NCBI RefSeq assembly: GCF_025961225.1
Contig: NZ_JAOQNG010000007.1
Coordinates: 1,190,501 to 1,254,500, forward strand
DNA from: Azospirillum canadense
GTDB taxonomy: Bacteria > Pseudomonadota > Alphaproteobacteria > Azospirillales > Azospirillaceae
DNA length: 64,000 nucleotides
Direction of reading: 5' to 3'
The first letter of the stretch is position 1. Every line of letters starts with the position of its first letter. The position numbers and the translations under genes are program-made. Of this stretch, positions 52,312 to 61,049 are shown piece by piece. The notes beneath the pieces were generated by a model. The model searched no databases, had not been told where the DNA came from, and saw only the letters and a list, made by a program, of their open reading frames with translations.

Positions 52312-54060
52312 TCAGTAGTTCAGCCGGGCGTTGCCCTCGAACATCGTGACGGGCGGGTGGGCGCGCTGCTCGGTGACGATGTCCAGCACCGTGGTGGTGT
52401 TGGCGGCCAGCGCCCGCTTCAGGGCCGGCAGAAAATCCTCCGGCTTCTCGATGCGCTCGCCGGCGCAGCCGCAGGCCCGGGCGATGGCCGCGTGGTCGAC
52501 GGCGGCGAAGTCGCAGACGTCGGAGTAGTCGTTGAACAGGATCTTCTCCGCGTGCTTTTGGTAGCCGAGGATCTGGTTGTTCAGCACCGCGACCACGACG
52601 TTCAGCCCCTTACGGCGGGCGGTTTCCAGCTCCGACCAGACGTGGGCGAAGCCGCCGTCGCCGACCAGCGCGAAGACCGGGGCGTCGGGACGCGCGCACT
52701 TGGCGCCGAGCGCGAAGGGCAGGCCCCAGCCGAGGCCGGCGAGGCCGCGCGGCGTGACGAAGCGCATGCCCGGCTTGCGCGAGGTCAGGTAGTTGGCGAC
52801 CCAGATGGAGGAGTAGCTGGCGTCGGCGACCACGATGGCCTCCGGCGTCAGGACCGTGTCGAGGTCGCGCATCAGGCGCTCCGGACGGATCGGCGAGGCG
52901 TCCATCGGGATGGCGCGGGCGACGTCCTGCTTCCAGGCGTCGAGGCCGGCGGCGATGGCTTTCTCGATGGCCGGGCGGGCGCCCCGGCGGGCGGAAAGAT
53001 CCTGGCCGCGCAACGCCTCCGTCAGGGCGGCCAGCGTCAGCTTGGCGTCGCCGACAAGGCGCAGCGCCTCGTAGTTGCGGCCGATCTCCTGCCCGTCCAC
53101 GTCCAGGTGGATGTAGCGGGCGTTCTTCGGATAAAGCGACCAGCTGTCCGTACCGTTCTGGTTGGTGCGGTTGCCGATCAGCAGGATGACGTCGGCCTCC
53201 TCGACCATCGGGCGCAGGTGGCGGGTGCGCCCGCCGGTGCCCATGAAGTAGCCGACCGGGCCGAGCGACAGCGGGTGGGTCTCGTCGACCGCGCCCTTGC
53301 CCATGGCGGTGGTGGCGATGGGGAGGGAGGCTTCCTCCTGAAGGGCGGCCAGCTCCGCCGCAGCGTCGGACAGGTGGACGCCGCCGCCGGCGATGACCAG
53401 CGGCGCCTTGGCGGAGGCGAGCAGGGCCGCCGCCTCACGCACCTTGGCCGGGTCGGCGCCGACGCGGTCGAGGGGGTAGTGGCCGAGCGAGGCGAAGCGC
53501 TCCCCCGCACCGGGAGCGGGGATGTCGTTGAACAGGTCGATGGGGGCGATCAGCACGGCCGGGCCCGGCCGCCCGGAGGCGGCTGCGGTGAAGGCCATGT
53601 CGACGTAGTCGTCGATGCGCTCCACCTCCGACACGCGGCGGATCCACTTGGCGCAGCCGCGGAACAGCTCCAGGTGGTCAAGCTCCTGGAAGGCGTTCTT
53701 GTCGGTCTGCTTGCGGTGGACGTCCTGGACGATGGCGACGATCGGCACGCTGGCCTTCAGCGCCTCAGCGAGGCCCGGCACCAGCAGCGTGGCGGCGGGG
53801 CCGTTCTGCGCGGTGACGACCGGGACCTTGTGGGAGACGCGGGCGTAGGCGTCGGCCATGGCCGTGCCGGCGTTCTCCGTGCGGTAGCCGATCTGGCGGA
53901 TGCCGAACTCCGGCGCCACCAGGAACAGGGCGGACGGGATGCTCTGGCCGAAGATCACCTCGACGCCGTGCCGGCGAAGGGCCGCCGCGAAGACATGGGC
54001 GCCGGTCTTGTTGGAAGCGGGAGCCGCGGCGGGCTTTTCGGCGGCGATGCGGGTGTCCAT
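52312..54060 (-). CDS. Thiamine-diphosphate-dependent enzyme (acetolactate synthase-like)
   Basis: A 582-residue ThDP enzyme with the three usual domains. The conserved Glu that activates the cofactor is in IGYRTENAGTAMADAYARVS (about residue 60). The ThDP-Mg motif is ALVGDGGFAHVWSELETARR then VVVAVLNN (about 460-490). The central domain is present. Sequence does not say whether it is a decarboxylase, carboligase or C-C hydrolase; candidates include oxalyl-CoA decarboxylase-like and IolD-like activities. The start at 54060 has GAGGAGGAATCCC upstream. It heads the ThDP-dhaK-dhaL part of the operon, with an operator-like site 23 bases upstream. Confidence 0.88.
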   Translation of the reverse strand: MDTRIAAEKPAAAPASNKTGAHVFAAALRRHGVEVIFGQSIPSALFLVAPEFGIRQIGYRTENAGTAMADAYARVSHKVPVVTAQNGPAATLLVPGLAEALKASVPIVAIVQDVHRKQTDKNAFQELDHLELFRGCAKWIRRVSEVERIDDYVDMAFTAAASGRPGPAVLIAPIDLFNDIPAPGAGERFASLGHYPLDRVGADPAKVREAAALLASAKAPLVIAGGGVHLSDAAAELAALQEEASLPIATTAMGKGAVDETHPLSLGPVGYFMGTGGRTRHLRPMVEEADVILLIGNRTNQNGTDSWSLYPKNARYIHLDVDGQEIGRNYEALRLVGDAKLTLAALTEALRGQDLSARRGARPAIEKAIAAGLDAWKQDVARAIPMDASPIRPERLMRDLDTVLTPEAIVVADASYSSIWVANYLTSRKPGMRFVTPRGLAGLGWGLPFALGAKCARPDAPVFALVGDGGFAHVWSELETARRKGLNVVVAVLNNQILGYQKHAEKILFNDYSDVCDFAAVDHAAIARACGCAGERIEKPEDFLPALKRALAANTTTVLDIVTEQRAHPPVTMFEGNARLNY

Positions 54061-54082
54061 GGGATTCCTCCTCGGGGAATAT

Positions 54083-54096
54083 ATAAATCGTTTTAG
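54083..54096. promoter_or_regulatory. LacI-type operator-like site before the ThDP gene
   Basis: ATAAATCGTTTTAG (its inverse is CTAAAACGATTTAT) resembles the AAAACGTTTT palindrome found at 58392. It lies in the 70-base gap between the CaiB gene and the ThDP gene and could control an internal promoter. GCGCGCAAAAGCGCG follows at about 54104 and may be a small hairpin. Confidence 0.45.
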
Positions 54097-54130
54097 TTTT
54101 TGAGCGCGCAAAAGCGCGTTGAGTGGGGCG

Positions 54131-55336
54131 TCAGACGATTCCGCCGTCGCGCAGGGATGCCACGTCGGAGTGGGTCATGCCCAGCCATTCGCCCAGCACG
54201 TCCTCCGTGTGCTCGCCCAGCACAGGGGCGGCGCGGCGGATGGAGCCGGGGCTGTCCGACAGGCGCACGGTCAGGCCGTGGGTGGTGAAGTTGCCGGTCT
54301 TGGTGTGCGGGATGTCGACGATCTGCTTGGCCTCGCGCATGTAGGGGTTGGCCAGCAGGTCGGGCAGGGTGGCGATCTTCGCGGAGGGAAGTTCCGCCTG
54401 CCGCAGCAGGGCGACGACCTCGTCGGCCGGCATGCCGGCGATCCACTCCGCCACGATGGCCTCGATCGCCTCGATGTTGCGCATGCGGGCGTCAAGCGTG
54501 GCGAAGCGCGGGTCCTCCAGCAGGTCCGGGCGGTTCATGATGCGGGTCAGACGCGGGAAGTGCGCGTCGTTGCCGGCCACCATGTGCAGCCACTTGCCGT
54601 CGCCGGCCTGGAAGGTCTGCGCCGGGGCGGAGTAGCGGTCACGGTTGCCGACGCGGGTCATGGCGCGTCCGAGCATCGCCTGCTCCGGGATGGCCGTGAC
54701 CAGCATGGACACGGCGCTGCCCATCAGGCTGGCATCGACCATCTGCCCCTTGCCGGTCTTGTGGCGGTCTTCCAGGGCGGCCAGGATGCCGACGGTGGCA
54801 TAGAGCGCCGTTGCGTAGTCCACCAGGAAGGTGCCGCCCATGGTCGGCGGGCCGTCGGGGTCGCCGGTGATCTCCATCAGGCCGGAGGTCGCCTGGGCGA
54901 TGCCGTCGAAGCAAGGCTCCCCGGCCATCGGGCCTTCCTGGCCGTAGCCGGAGATGCGGGCCATGATCAGGCGCGGGTTGATGGCGCGCAGGTCGTCCCA
55001 GCCGCAGCCCATCTTCTCCATGGTGCCGGGGCGGAAGTTCTCGATCAGGATGTCCGCCTGCTTGACCATCTCGCGCAGGATGGTGTGGGCGCGCGGGTCC
55101 CGGAAGTTCAGCGTGATGCTGCGCTTGTTCCGGTTGAACACCATGAAGTAGAGGCTCTCGCCCCCGACGTGCGGCTCCAGCGCGCGGGTGTCGTCGCCGC
55201 GCTTGGGCCGTTCCACCTTGACCACGTCGGCCCCCAGGTCGCCCAGCTGCATGCCGCAGTGCGGCCCGGCGATGAAGCGCGACAGGTCGAGGACCTTCAG
55301 CCCGTGCAGCGGGCCGTTCTTGGCGGGACCAGACAT
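54131..55336 (-). CDS. CaiB/BaiF family CoA transferase
   Basis: A 401-residue class III CoA transferase. The N-terminal block GLKVLDLSRFIAGPHCGMQL and LGADVVKVERP are diagnostic, followed by NRNKRSITLNFRDP and ENFRPGTMEKMG. GTFLVDYATALYATVGILAA contains the conserved Asp that forms the acyl anhydride in this family. ATG 55336 is preferred to the TTG one codon earlier. In known systems (Frc/Oxc) a CaiB-type transferase supplies the CoA ester that a ThDP enzyme decarboxylates, and the two genes are adjacent here. Confidence 0.92.
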   Translation of the reverse strand: MSGPAKNGPLHGLKVLDLSRFIAGPHCGMQLGDLGADVVKVERPKRGDDTRALEPHVGGESLYFMVFNRNKRSITLNFRDPRAHTILREMVKQADILIENFRPGTMEKMGCGWDDLRAINPRLIMARISGYGQEGPMAGEPCFDGIAQATSGLMEITGDPDGPPTMGGTFLVDYATALYATVGILAALEDRHKTGKGQMVDASLMGSAVSMLVTAIPEQAMLGRAMTRVGNRDRYSAPAQTFQAGDGKWLHMVAGNDAHFPRLTRIMNRPDLLEDPRFATLDARMRNIEAIEAIVAEWIAGMPADEVVALLRQAELPSAKIATLPDLLANPYMREAKQIVDIPHTKTGNFTTHGLTVRLSDSPGSIRRAAPVLGEHTEDVLGEWLGMTHSDVASLRDGGIV

Positions 55337-55345
55337 CAATGCACC

Positions 55346-56191
55346 TCAGACGCGCAGGAGGACGCGGTTCGGGTCGATCACGCGGCGGATCAAATCCAGC
55401 TCGCGCTCGGTGGGCAGCGGGGTGGTCGGGATGCTGTCCGGGACCACCGGCCGGAAGGACAGGCGGTCCAGCACCTCCTCCAGCGTCACGCCCGGATGGA
55501 GGGAGCGGATGCGCATCAGCTTGCTCTCCGGCTCGAAGTCGAGGATCGCCTTGTCGGTGACGACCAGATGCGGGCCGCCGGGCTGCAGGCCGGCCTCCTC
55601 GCGCGAGCGACCGCCGTGCAGGTGGCCGACGCTGGTGATAAAGTCGACCTTCTCCACGAACACGCGGCGGTCGAGGTCGACCACGACGATCGGGCGCGGC
55701 ACGAAGGCGAAATGCTCGGGCTGGGCCAGGCAGCCGACCAGACGGACCTTCGGCTTGCGATAGTCGCCGATGGCCGTGATGTTCAGGTTGCCGAAACGGT
55801 CCACCTGGGCGGCGGAGTCAAAGCAGACGTCGAAGGCCCGTCGCGCCAGCATGTCGCACTTCACGCCGGTGTCCGACGGGGAGGCGGCGGCCTGCCAGCG
55901 GGTGAAGCTGTCCTGCTTCAGGTCGGCCGGCACGCTGGACAGGTCCGGCTCCAGCAGGTTGCCCCAATAGACCGCGGCGGACGGGGCGTGCAGCATCTGG
56001 GCGAGGCGCACCGCCGTCAGCGGGATGCCCACCGCCAGCGTGAAGGCGCGGCCGTTGGTGCCAACACCGACGAAGGCGAGGTCGCCGTCGCGGATCTCGC
56101 GGGCAATGACGGCCGTGACCAGCTCGTTGGTCGTGGCCGGGGCGGTGCTGCCCGGCGCGTCGGCAGCTGAAACGATTTTATTTTCAGACAT
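55346..56191 (-). CDS. CoA-transferase-like B subunit without the canonical Glu
   Basis: A 281-residue protein of the class I CoA-transferase (GctB) fold. Blocks GDLAFVGVGTNGRAFTLAVG, then FDSAAQVDRFGNLNITAIGD are typical. After the family landmark HAP, where active transferases read HAPxLTLxYESG, this protein has HAPSAAVYWGN, so the catalytic Glu position is Gly by my alignment. Its start overlaps the A-subunit gene by 8 bases. Relatives that lost the Glu include IpdAB (ring hydrolase) and AibAB (decarboxylase), so a non-transferase function is possible. Confidence 0.85.
   Translation of the reverse strand: MSENKIVSAADAPGSTAPATTNELVTAVIAREIRDGDLAFVGVGTNGRAFTLAVGIPLTAVRLAQMLHAPSAAVYWGNLLEPDLSSVPADLKQDSFTRWQAAASPSDTGVKCDMLARRAFDVCFDSAAQVDRFGNLNITAIGDYRKPKVRLVGCLAQPEHFAFVPRPIVVVDLDRRVFVEKVDFITSVGHLHGGRSREEAGLQPGGPHLVVTDKAILDFEPESKLMRIRSLHPGVTLEEVLDRLSFRPVVPDSIPTTPLPTERELDLIRRVIDPNRVLLRV
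56170..56180. promoter_or_regulatory. Operator-like AAACGATTTTA inside the B-subunit start
   Basis: AAACGATTTTA overlaps codons 4-8 of the B-subunit gene and resembles the LacI-type sites at 54083 and 58392. The codons used there (AAT, AAA, GTT) are AT-rich compared with the rest of the gene. Confidence 0.3.
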
Positions 56192-57089
56192 GGTTCAGCT
56201 CATTGGGCTGGACGTCGAGACGGTTCAGCGCGGAAAGGCCGCCGACCTTGGCGATGTAGGCGCTGTGGCTGGGGATCGCCCGCGCGTATTCGTCCAGGTA
56301 GGCCGCGGCCCCCGCGGCGCTGCGGCTGCGCTCCAGGTAATCGGTCAGGTGGGCGTCATCCTCGTCGTACATGGCGTCGACGGACACGGGGTGGGCGCCG
56401 TAGGGCACCTCCACGATCGCCTCCACCCAGTTGCCGGGGATGTAGGTCAGCGTCGGGCGCTTCTTGATCTCCTCATGCGGGATGATCTTCTCCACCGTCA
56501 CGATCACGCGCTTGCCGGCGCTGGCGATCATCTGGTCGATGTCGTCGCTGTCGCGCACGATCGGCCACTGTACGTTGCCGTACTTGTCGCCGACGTAGCC
56601 GTGGACGATCGTGAAGTCCGACGTCGCGGCGGCGACGGCCTGCAGCTTCTCCCCCGTGAAGGGGCAGGAGAAGGGGCGGATCTGCTCCGGGTTCTTGTCG
56701 GCGATGTCGGATCCCAGCAGCGTCTTGATCGGCAGGAAGGCCAGCCCCTGCGTGGCGGCGCGGAAGCGGGCGACCATGGCCGTCTCGGAGAAGTCGCGCA
56801 CCTCGATGGCGCCGCTCTCCACCGCCCGGCGGAAGTTGGGGGCGAGGCCGTAGCTGAACATACCGGTGTAGATGCCCTCGTACCGGCGCAAGGCGCCGGC
56901 GGCGGCCAGCATGTCGGTGGCGGTGGTCGCCGCCCAGGTCTGCACGGTCAGGTCGGTAACGCCGCGCCGGATCAGGGAGCGAATGGCCGCGTTCGGCTGG
57001 CGGCGCAGCAGGCTGCCGCCGATCGCGATGGTGCTGCCCGACGTGACGGGGGCAAGCGCGTCCTCCAGCGATACCAGTTTTTCTTTCAC
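56184..57089 (-). CDS. CoA-transferase-like A subunit
   Basis: A 301-residue GctA-type subunit. GSTIAIGGSLLRRQPNAAI is the CoA-binding glycine loop. YEGIYTGMFSYGLAPNFRRA and VHGYVGDKYGNVQWPIVRDS are family blocks, as is VIVTVEKIIPHEEI. It is the first gene of the minus-strand operon A-B-CaiB-ThDP-DhaK-DhaL. A hairpin at 57117-57137 separates it from the LacI gene on the same strand. Confidence 0.9.
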   Translation of the reverse strand: MKEKLVSLEDALAPVTSGSTIAIGGSLLRRQPNAAIRSLIRRGVTDLTVQTWAATTATDMLAAAGALRRYEGIYTGMFSYGLAPNFRRAVESGAIEVRDFSETAMVARFRAATQGLAFLPIKTLLGSDIADKNPEQIRPFSCPFTGEKLQAVAAATSDFTIVHGYVGDKYGNVQWPIVRDSDDIDQMIASAGKRVIVTVEKIIPHEEIKKRPTLTYIPGNWVEAIVEVPYGAHPVSVDAMYDEDDAHLTDYLERSRSAAGAAAYLDEYARAIPSHSAYIAKVGGLSALNRLDVQPNELNHV

Positions 57090-57116
57090 GGTTGATCACT
57101 CGCGTGGGTGGGGGTT

Positions 57117-57137
57117 CCGGCCGAGGAGGTCGGCCGG
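57117..57137 (-). terminator. Hairpin between lacI-type gene and CoA-transferase operon
   Basis: CCGGCCGA pairs with TCGGCCGG around GGAGG, a perfect 8-bp stem 65 bases after the LacI-type gene stop on its transcript. There is no T-run, so intrinsic termination is uncertain. Confidence 0.45.
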
Positions 57138-57201
57138 GTGTCGGTTGCACAGGGCGCGGGGGCGGCGCGGGGCCGCGGCCCGCAAAGACATCAGGTCAAG
57201 G

Positions 57202-58359
57202 TCAGGTCCCGGCCGTCTGGTTCTTCTCGGCCTGGGTTTTCTCAGCCTGGGAAGAGCCACGGCGGCGCGGCTTGGCGACGGCAACCGCCGGGGGCGGGGC
57301 CGAGGTGCCGCGCACGATCAGCGACGGCTTCAGGATCACCGACCGCGGTGGGTCGCCGCGGTCGCCGGCGATACGCTGCAACAGCAGGCGCGCCGCGCTG
57401 TCGCCGGTTTCACGTTTGGGGTGGTTGATGGTGGTGAGGTTGAGCAGCGGGTGTTCGGCCAACTGGATGTTGTCAAAGCCGACCACCGAGACGTCGGACG
57501 GCACCTTGATGCCCAGGTCGTGCAGGGCGCCCAGAGCGCCGAGCGCCATCAGGTCGTTGGCCGCGACGATGGCGGTCGGGCGCTGCGCCGCGGCCATCAT
57601 CGTGCGGGTGGCGCTGTCGCCGGATTCGATGCTGTAGTCGCCCTGGACGACCAGCGACGGGGCGCTGTCCAGCCCGTGGGCGGCCACCGCCTCCAGATAG
57701 GCGGCCAGCCGGTCGTCGGCGGAGCTGGAGCGGAACAGTCCCTTGATGAAGCCGACCCGCCGGTGTCCCAGGCTGACGAGGTAGTCCATCGCCATCCGCA
57801 CGCCGGCCTGGTTGTCGATCCCCACATAGTCGCAGGAATGGCCCGGCGCCCGGCGGTTGACCGTGACCAGCGGAATGCCGGCCGCCTCCACCCGCTCCAT
57901 GTCCTGGTCGTCCAGGATTTGCGACAGAACGATCATGCCGTCGATCTGTTTGTCCAACAGGGAGCGAACGTAGGCGGTCTTCTTCTCCGCCTGGAAATCC
58001 GTGTTGCAGAGGATGAGGTTCTTGCGCTCCCGCCACACCACGTCCTCCACGCCGCGGACGACGTCCGGCACGAAGGGGTTGGCGATGTCGCCGACGACGA
58101 GCCCGATCGACCAGCTGCGCCCCATGCGCAGGCCGCGCGCCGTGGAGGAGGCGTGATAGCCGATCTCCCGCGCCTTGCGGAGCACCAGTTCGCGCGTCTG
58201 CGCCTTCACGTTCGGCTTGCCGGCCAGCGCGTTGGAGACGGTGGCCGGCGACACGCCGCAGAGTGCCGCGAGATCAAGGATGGTCGGCCGAGCCGGCGAG
58301 CCTTGGCCGGCGTCGGTGCCGCCGTTGGCCTCTTCCTGGGGGAGTCGATTTCTGCTCAT
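57202..58359 (-). CDS. LacI-family transcription regulator
   Basis: A 385-residue repressor. The HTH is TILDLAALCGVSPATVSNAL (about residues 26-45) with the hinge-helix sequence REIGYHASSTARGLR. The periplasmic-binding-like domain covers about 85-355: DIANPFVPDVVRGVEDVVWR, then VGIDNQAGVRMAMDYLVSLG and VVGFDNIQLAEHPLLNLTTI. It has an unusual 25-residue N-terminal extension and a basic C-terminal tail. It is divergent from the sugar ABC operon with an AAAACGTTTT palindrome between them. It probably represses both blocks until the imported sugar-like compound binds. Confidence 0.93.
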   Translation of the reverse strand: MSRNRLPQEEANGGTDAGQGSPARPTILDLAALCGVSPATVSNALAGKPNVKAQTRELVLRKAREIGYHASSTARGLRMGRSWSIGLVVGDIANPFVPDVVRGVEDVVWRERKNLILCNTDFQAEKKTAYVRSLLDKQIDGMIVLSQILDDQDMERVEAAGIPLVTVNRRAPGHSCDYVGIDNQAGVRMAMDYLVSLGHRRVGFIKGLFRSSSADDRLAAYLEAVAAHGLDSAPSLVVQGDYSIESGDSATRTMMAAAQRPTAIVAANDLMALGALGALHDLGIKVPSDVSVVGFDNIQLAEHPLLNLTTINHPKRETGDSAARLLLQRIAGDRGDPPRSVILKPSLIVRGTSAPPPAVAVAKPRRRGSSQAEKTQAEKNQTAGT

Positions 58360-58389
58360 GCCACACCAAAAAATGCTTGCAGGACGGAG

Positions 58390-58404
58390 TAAAAACGTTT
58401 TAGC
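58390..58404. promoter_or_regulatory. LacI-type operator palindrome in the divergent promoter
   Basis: TAAAAACGTTTTAG contains the perfect 10-bp palindrome AAAACGTTTT (58392-58401), 33 bases before the LacI gene start and 109 bases before the ABC ATPase start. LacI/GalR regulators bind AT-flanked palindromes with a central CG. This is the likely main operator. Confidence 0.7.
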
Positions 58405-58509
58405 TCGGAACTGCAAGCGGAAAAAACAGTGGGCTTGCCGAACCAAGCCAGCCAAAACAAGCCGCCAGAACAAGCGGAACGAACGGATCACAAGGGGGGA
58501 TGGGAAGCG

Positions 58510-60024
58510 ATGCGCGATTCTGCGCCCCTGCTGCGCCTGACGGCGATTTCGAAAAGCTTTCCCGGCGTGCGTGCCCTGGATGGGGTGGACCTGACGGTCG
58601 GCGCCGGTGAAGTGGTTGCGTTGATTGGAGAAAACGGGGCCGGCAAGTCGACGCTGATGAAGATCCTGAACGGGATCTACCAGCCCGACGGTGGCGAGAT
58701 CGCGCTGGACGGCGCGCCCGTCCCCTTCCCGACCCCGCACGCGGCCTTGTCGCGCGGGGTCAGCATGGTCCACCAGGAACCGAAGCTGTGCCTCGCGCTC
58801 AGCGTTACCGAAAACGTTTTAATTGGCAGGCTCCCGAAGGGCCGGCTCGGCGCGATCGATTGGCGCCGGGCGCATGAGCGCACGCGGGAGCTGCTGCAAC
58901 GGGTCGGCATGCGCGTGGAGCCGACGACCGCGACGGAACGCCTGTCCATCGCCGAGCGGCAGCTGTTGCAGATCGCCAAGGCGCTGGCGTCGGACTCGCG
59001 CCTGATCGTGCTGGACGAACCGACCGCCAGCCTGACCCCGGTGGAGGTGGACGTGCTGTTCGGCATCGTCCGCGATCTTCAGGCGGGCGGCGTCAGTTTC
59101 ATCTACATCTCCCACCATCTGGAGGAGATCTTCCGGATCGCCCAGTCGGTGTCCGTGCTGAAGGACGGCCGCAAGGTCGCCGACCGCAAGGTGGCGGAAA
59201 CGACGAAGGAGGAGCTGCTGTCCCTGATGGTCGGGCGCGACCTCGGCAACCGCTTCCCGGCCAAGGGCCGGCGCCCCGGCGCCCCGGCGCTGGAGGTGCG
59301 CAACCTGACGGGCCGCGGCTTCCGCAACGTGTCCTTCCGCGTCCACAAGGGCGAGGTGGTGGGCATCGCCGGCCTGGTCGGCGCCGGCCGCACCGAACTG
59401 GCCCGCGCCATCTTCGGCGCCGACCCCATCAAGGGCGGCGAGATCCTGGTGAACGGCAAGCCCGCCACCATCCGCAACCCGGCGGACGCCATCGGCCTCG
59501 GCGTCGCCTACATCGCGGAGGACCGGCGCGACGGGCTGTTCATGCCGCTGCCGGTGCGCGAGAACATCACCGTCGTGGCGCCGGAGGCGATCGCCACCAA
59601 CGGGATCATCCGGGAGCGCACGCAGAAGTCCATCGCGCTCGACTACATAAAACGTTTGAACATCCGCACGCCGAGCGGGGAACAGCCGATCCGTTTCCTC
59701 AGCGGCGGCAACCAGCAGAAATGCATCCTGGCGCGCTGGATCATCAAGGGCGTGCAGACGATCATCTTCGACGAGCCGACGCGGGGCATCGACGTCGGCG
59801 CGAAGACCGAGATCTACCGCCTGATCGACCAGTTGGCCAGCGAAGGCAAGGCCGTCATCCTGATCTCGTCCGAACTGCCGGAAATCCTCGGCATGAGCGA
59901 CCGCGTCCTCGTCATGGAGCGCGGGCGCCTGAGCGGCGAGGTCGATGGGCATGAAGCGACCGAGGAAAACCTCCTGGCGCTCGCCCTTCCGACCAACACC
60001 CCTTCCCACGAGTTGCAGCCATGA
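58510..60024 (+). CDS. Sugar ABC transporter ATPase (RbsA/MglA type)
   Basis: A 504-residue ATPase with two nucleotide-binding domains. The first has IGENGAGKST (Walker A, about residue 40), LSIAERQLLQIAKAL and LIVLDEPTASLTP. The second has a degenerate Walker A (IAGLVGAGRTELARAIF) but an intact LSGGNQQKCILARW signature and IIFDEPTRGIDVGAKTE, as in all RbsA-type proteins. GGGGATGGGAAGCG precedes ATG 58510. An AAAACGTTTT site lies inside it at 58811. It overlaps the permease gene by 4 bases. Confidence 0.94.
   Translation: MRDSAPLLRLTAISKSFPGVRALDGVDLTVGAGEVVALIGENGAGKSTLMKILNGIYQPDGGEIALDGAPVPFPTPHAALSRGVSMVHQEPKLCLALSVTENVLIGRLPKGRLGAIDWRRAHERTRELLQRVGMRVEPTTATERLSIAERQLLQIAKALASDSRLIVLDEPTASLTPVEVDVLFGIVRDLQAGGVSFIYISHHLEEIFRIAQSVSVLKDGRKVADRKVAETTKEELLSLMVGRDLGNRFPAKGRRPGAPALEVRNLTGRGFRNVSFRVHKGEVVGIAGLVGAGRTELARAIFGADPIKGGEILVNGKPATIRNPADAIGLGVAYIAEDRRDGLFMPLPVRENITVVAPEAIATNGIIRERTQKSIALDYIKRLNIRTPSGEQPIRFLSGGNQQKCILARWIIKGVQTIIFDEPTRGIDVGAKTEIYRLIDQLASEGKAVILISSELPEILGMSDRVLVMERGRLSGEVDGHEATEENLLALALPTNTPSHELQP
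58811..58820. promoter_or_regulatory. Second AAAACGTTTT palindrome, inside the ATPase gene
   Basis: AAAACGTTTT followed by AATT lies about 300 bases into the gene and 419 bases from the main site. It forces the codons GTT and TTA, which are otherwise avoided here. A related TAAAACGTTTGA lies at 59648-59659. LacI-family proteins often use an auxiliary intragenic operator for looping. Confidence 0.5.
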
Positions 60025-61019
60025 CCGAACAGTCCCCCCCGATCGCCGGCCCCGGAGCGGGCGCGGCCTCGGCCACCTCCGCCCGGTCCGTCAACTGGAC
60101 GGGCTACCTGGTCCAGTACAGCAACGTCCTCGCCTTGGTCGCCATCCTGGTGGTGGCGTCGATCCTGTCGCCGTATTTCTTCTCGTCGCGCAACATCTTC
60201 AACGTGCTGCGCGGCGCGACCATGGTCGGCATTGTCGCCGTGGGCATGACCTACGTCATCCTGAACCGGGGCATCGACCTGTCGGTCGGCTCGCTGGTCG
60301 GTTTGTCGGCGGCGCTGACGGCCTCCTTCGCGCAGCACGGCCTCCTGGTCGCCGCCTCCATCGGGCTGGCGTCGGGCCTGGCGCTCGGGCTCGCCAACGG
60401 GCTGATGATCACGGCGCTGCGGCTGCAACCCTTCATCGCCACGCTCGGCATGATGATCTTCGCGCGCGGTTTGGTGTTCGTCTACACGGGCGGCAGCAAC
60501 ATCGTGGTCGACAACCCGACCGACGCCTTCTCCTTCCTGGGGTCGGGCTACGCCGGGCCGATCCCGGTGCCGGTGCTGGTGTTCATCGCCATCTGGGCGG
60601 TGGCCGCCTGGGTGCTGCGCTACACCGTGTTCGGCCGCTCCATCTACGCGGTCGGCGCCAACGAAGAGGCGGCGCGCCTGTCCGGCATAAACGCCGACCG
60701 CAACAAGATCCTGGTCTACTGCATCAGCGGCGTGCTGGCGGCCTTCGCCGGCGTGGTGATGGCCAGCCGTCTGACCGTGGGCGAGCCGAACGGCGGCACG
60801 CTGTACGAACTGGACGCCATCGCCGCGGTGCTGATCGGCGGCACGACGTTCGACGGCGGCGTGGGCAGCGTGCACGGCACGGTGCTGGGCATCCTGATCC
60901 TGGCCTTTCTGTCCAACGTGTTGAACCTGCTGAACATTTCCCCCTACTCGCAGATGCTGCTGAAGGGCGTGATCATCGTCCTGGCTGTCGTCGTCAGCGA
61001 GTGGCGGAAGCGGAAGTAA
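60021..61019 (+). CDS. Sugar ABC transporter permease (RbsC type)
   Basis: A 332-residue permease with eight to ten hydrophobic helices. RGATMVGIVAVGMTYVILNR and GIDLSVGSLVGLSAALTASF are the strongly conserved RbsC region. GTTFDGGVGSVHGTVLGILI and LKGVIIVLAVVVSEWRKRK at the end are also typical. The start at 60021 overlaps the ATPase stop (ATGA). Confidence 0.94.
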   Translation: MTEQSPPIAGPGAGAASATSARSVNWTGYLVQYSNVLALVAILVVASILSPYFFSSRNIFNVLRGATMVGIVAVGMTYVILNRGIDLSVGSLVGLSAALTASFAQHGLLVAASIGLASGLALGLANGLMITALRLQPFIATLGMMIFARGLVFVYTGGSNIVVDNPTDAFSFLGSGYAGPIPVPVLVFIAIWAVAAWVLRYTVFGRSIYAVGANEEAARLSGINADRNKILVYCISGVLAAFAGVVMASRLTVGEPNGGTLYELDAIAAVLIGGTTFDGGVGSVHGTVLGILILAFLSNVLNLLNISPYSQMLLKGVIIVLAVVVSEWRKRK

Positions 61020-61049
61020 GCAAAAAACCATTCCCTGAGGAAACGCATC

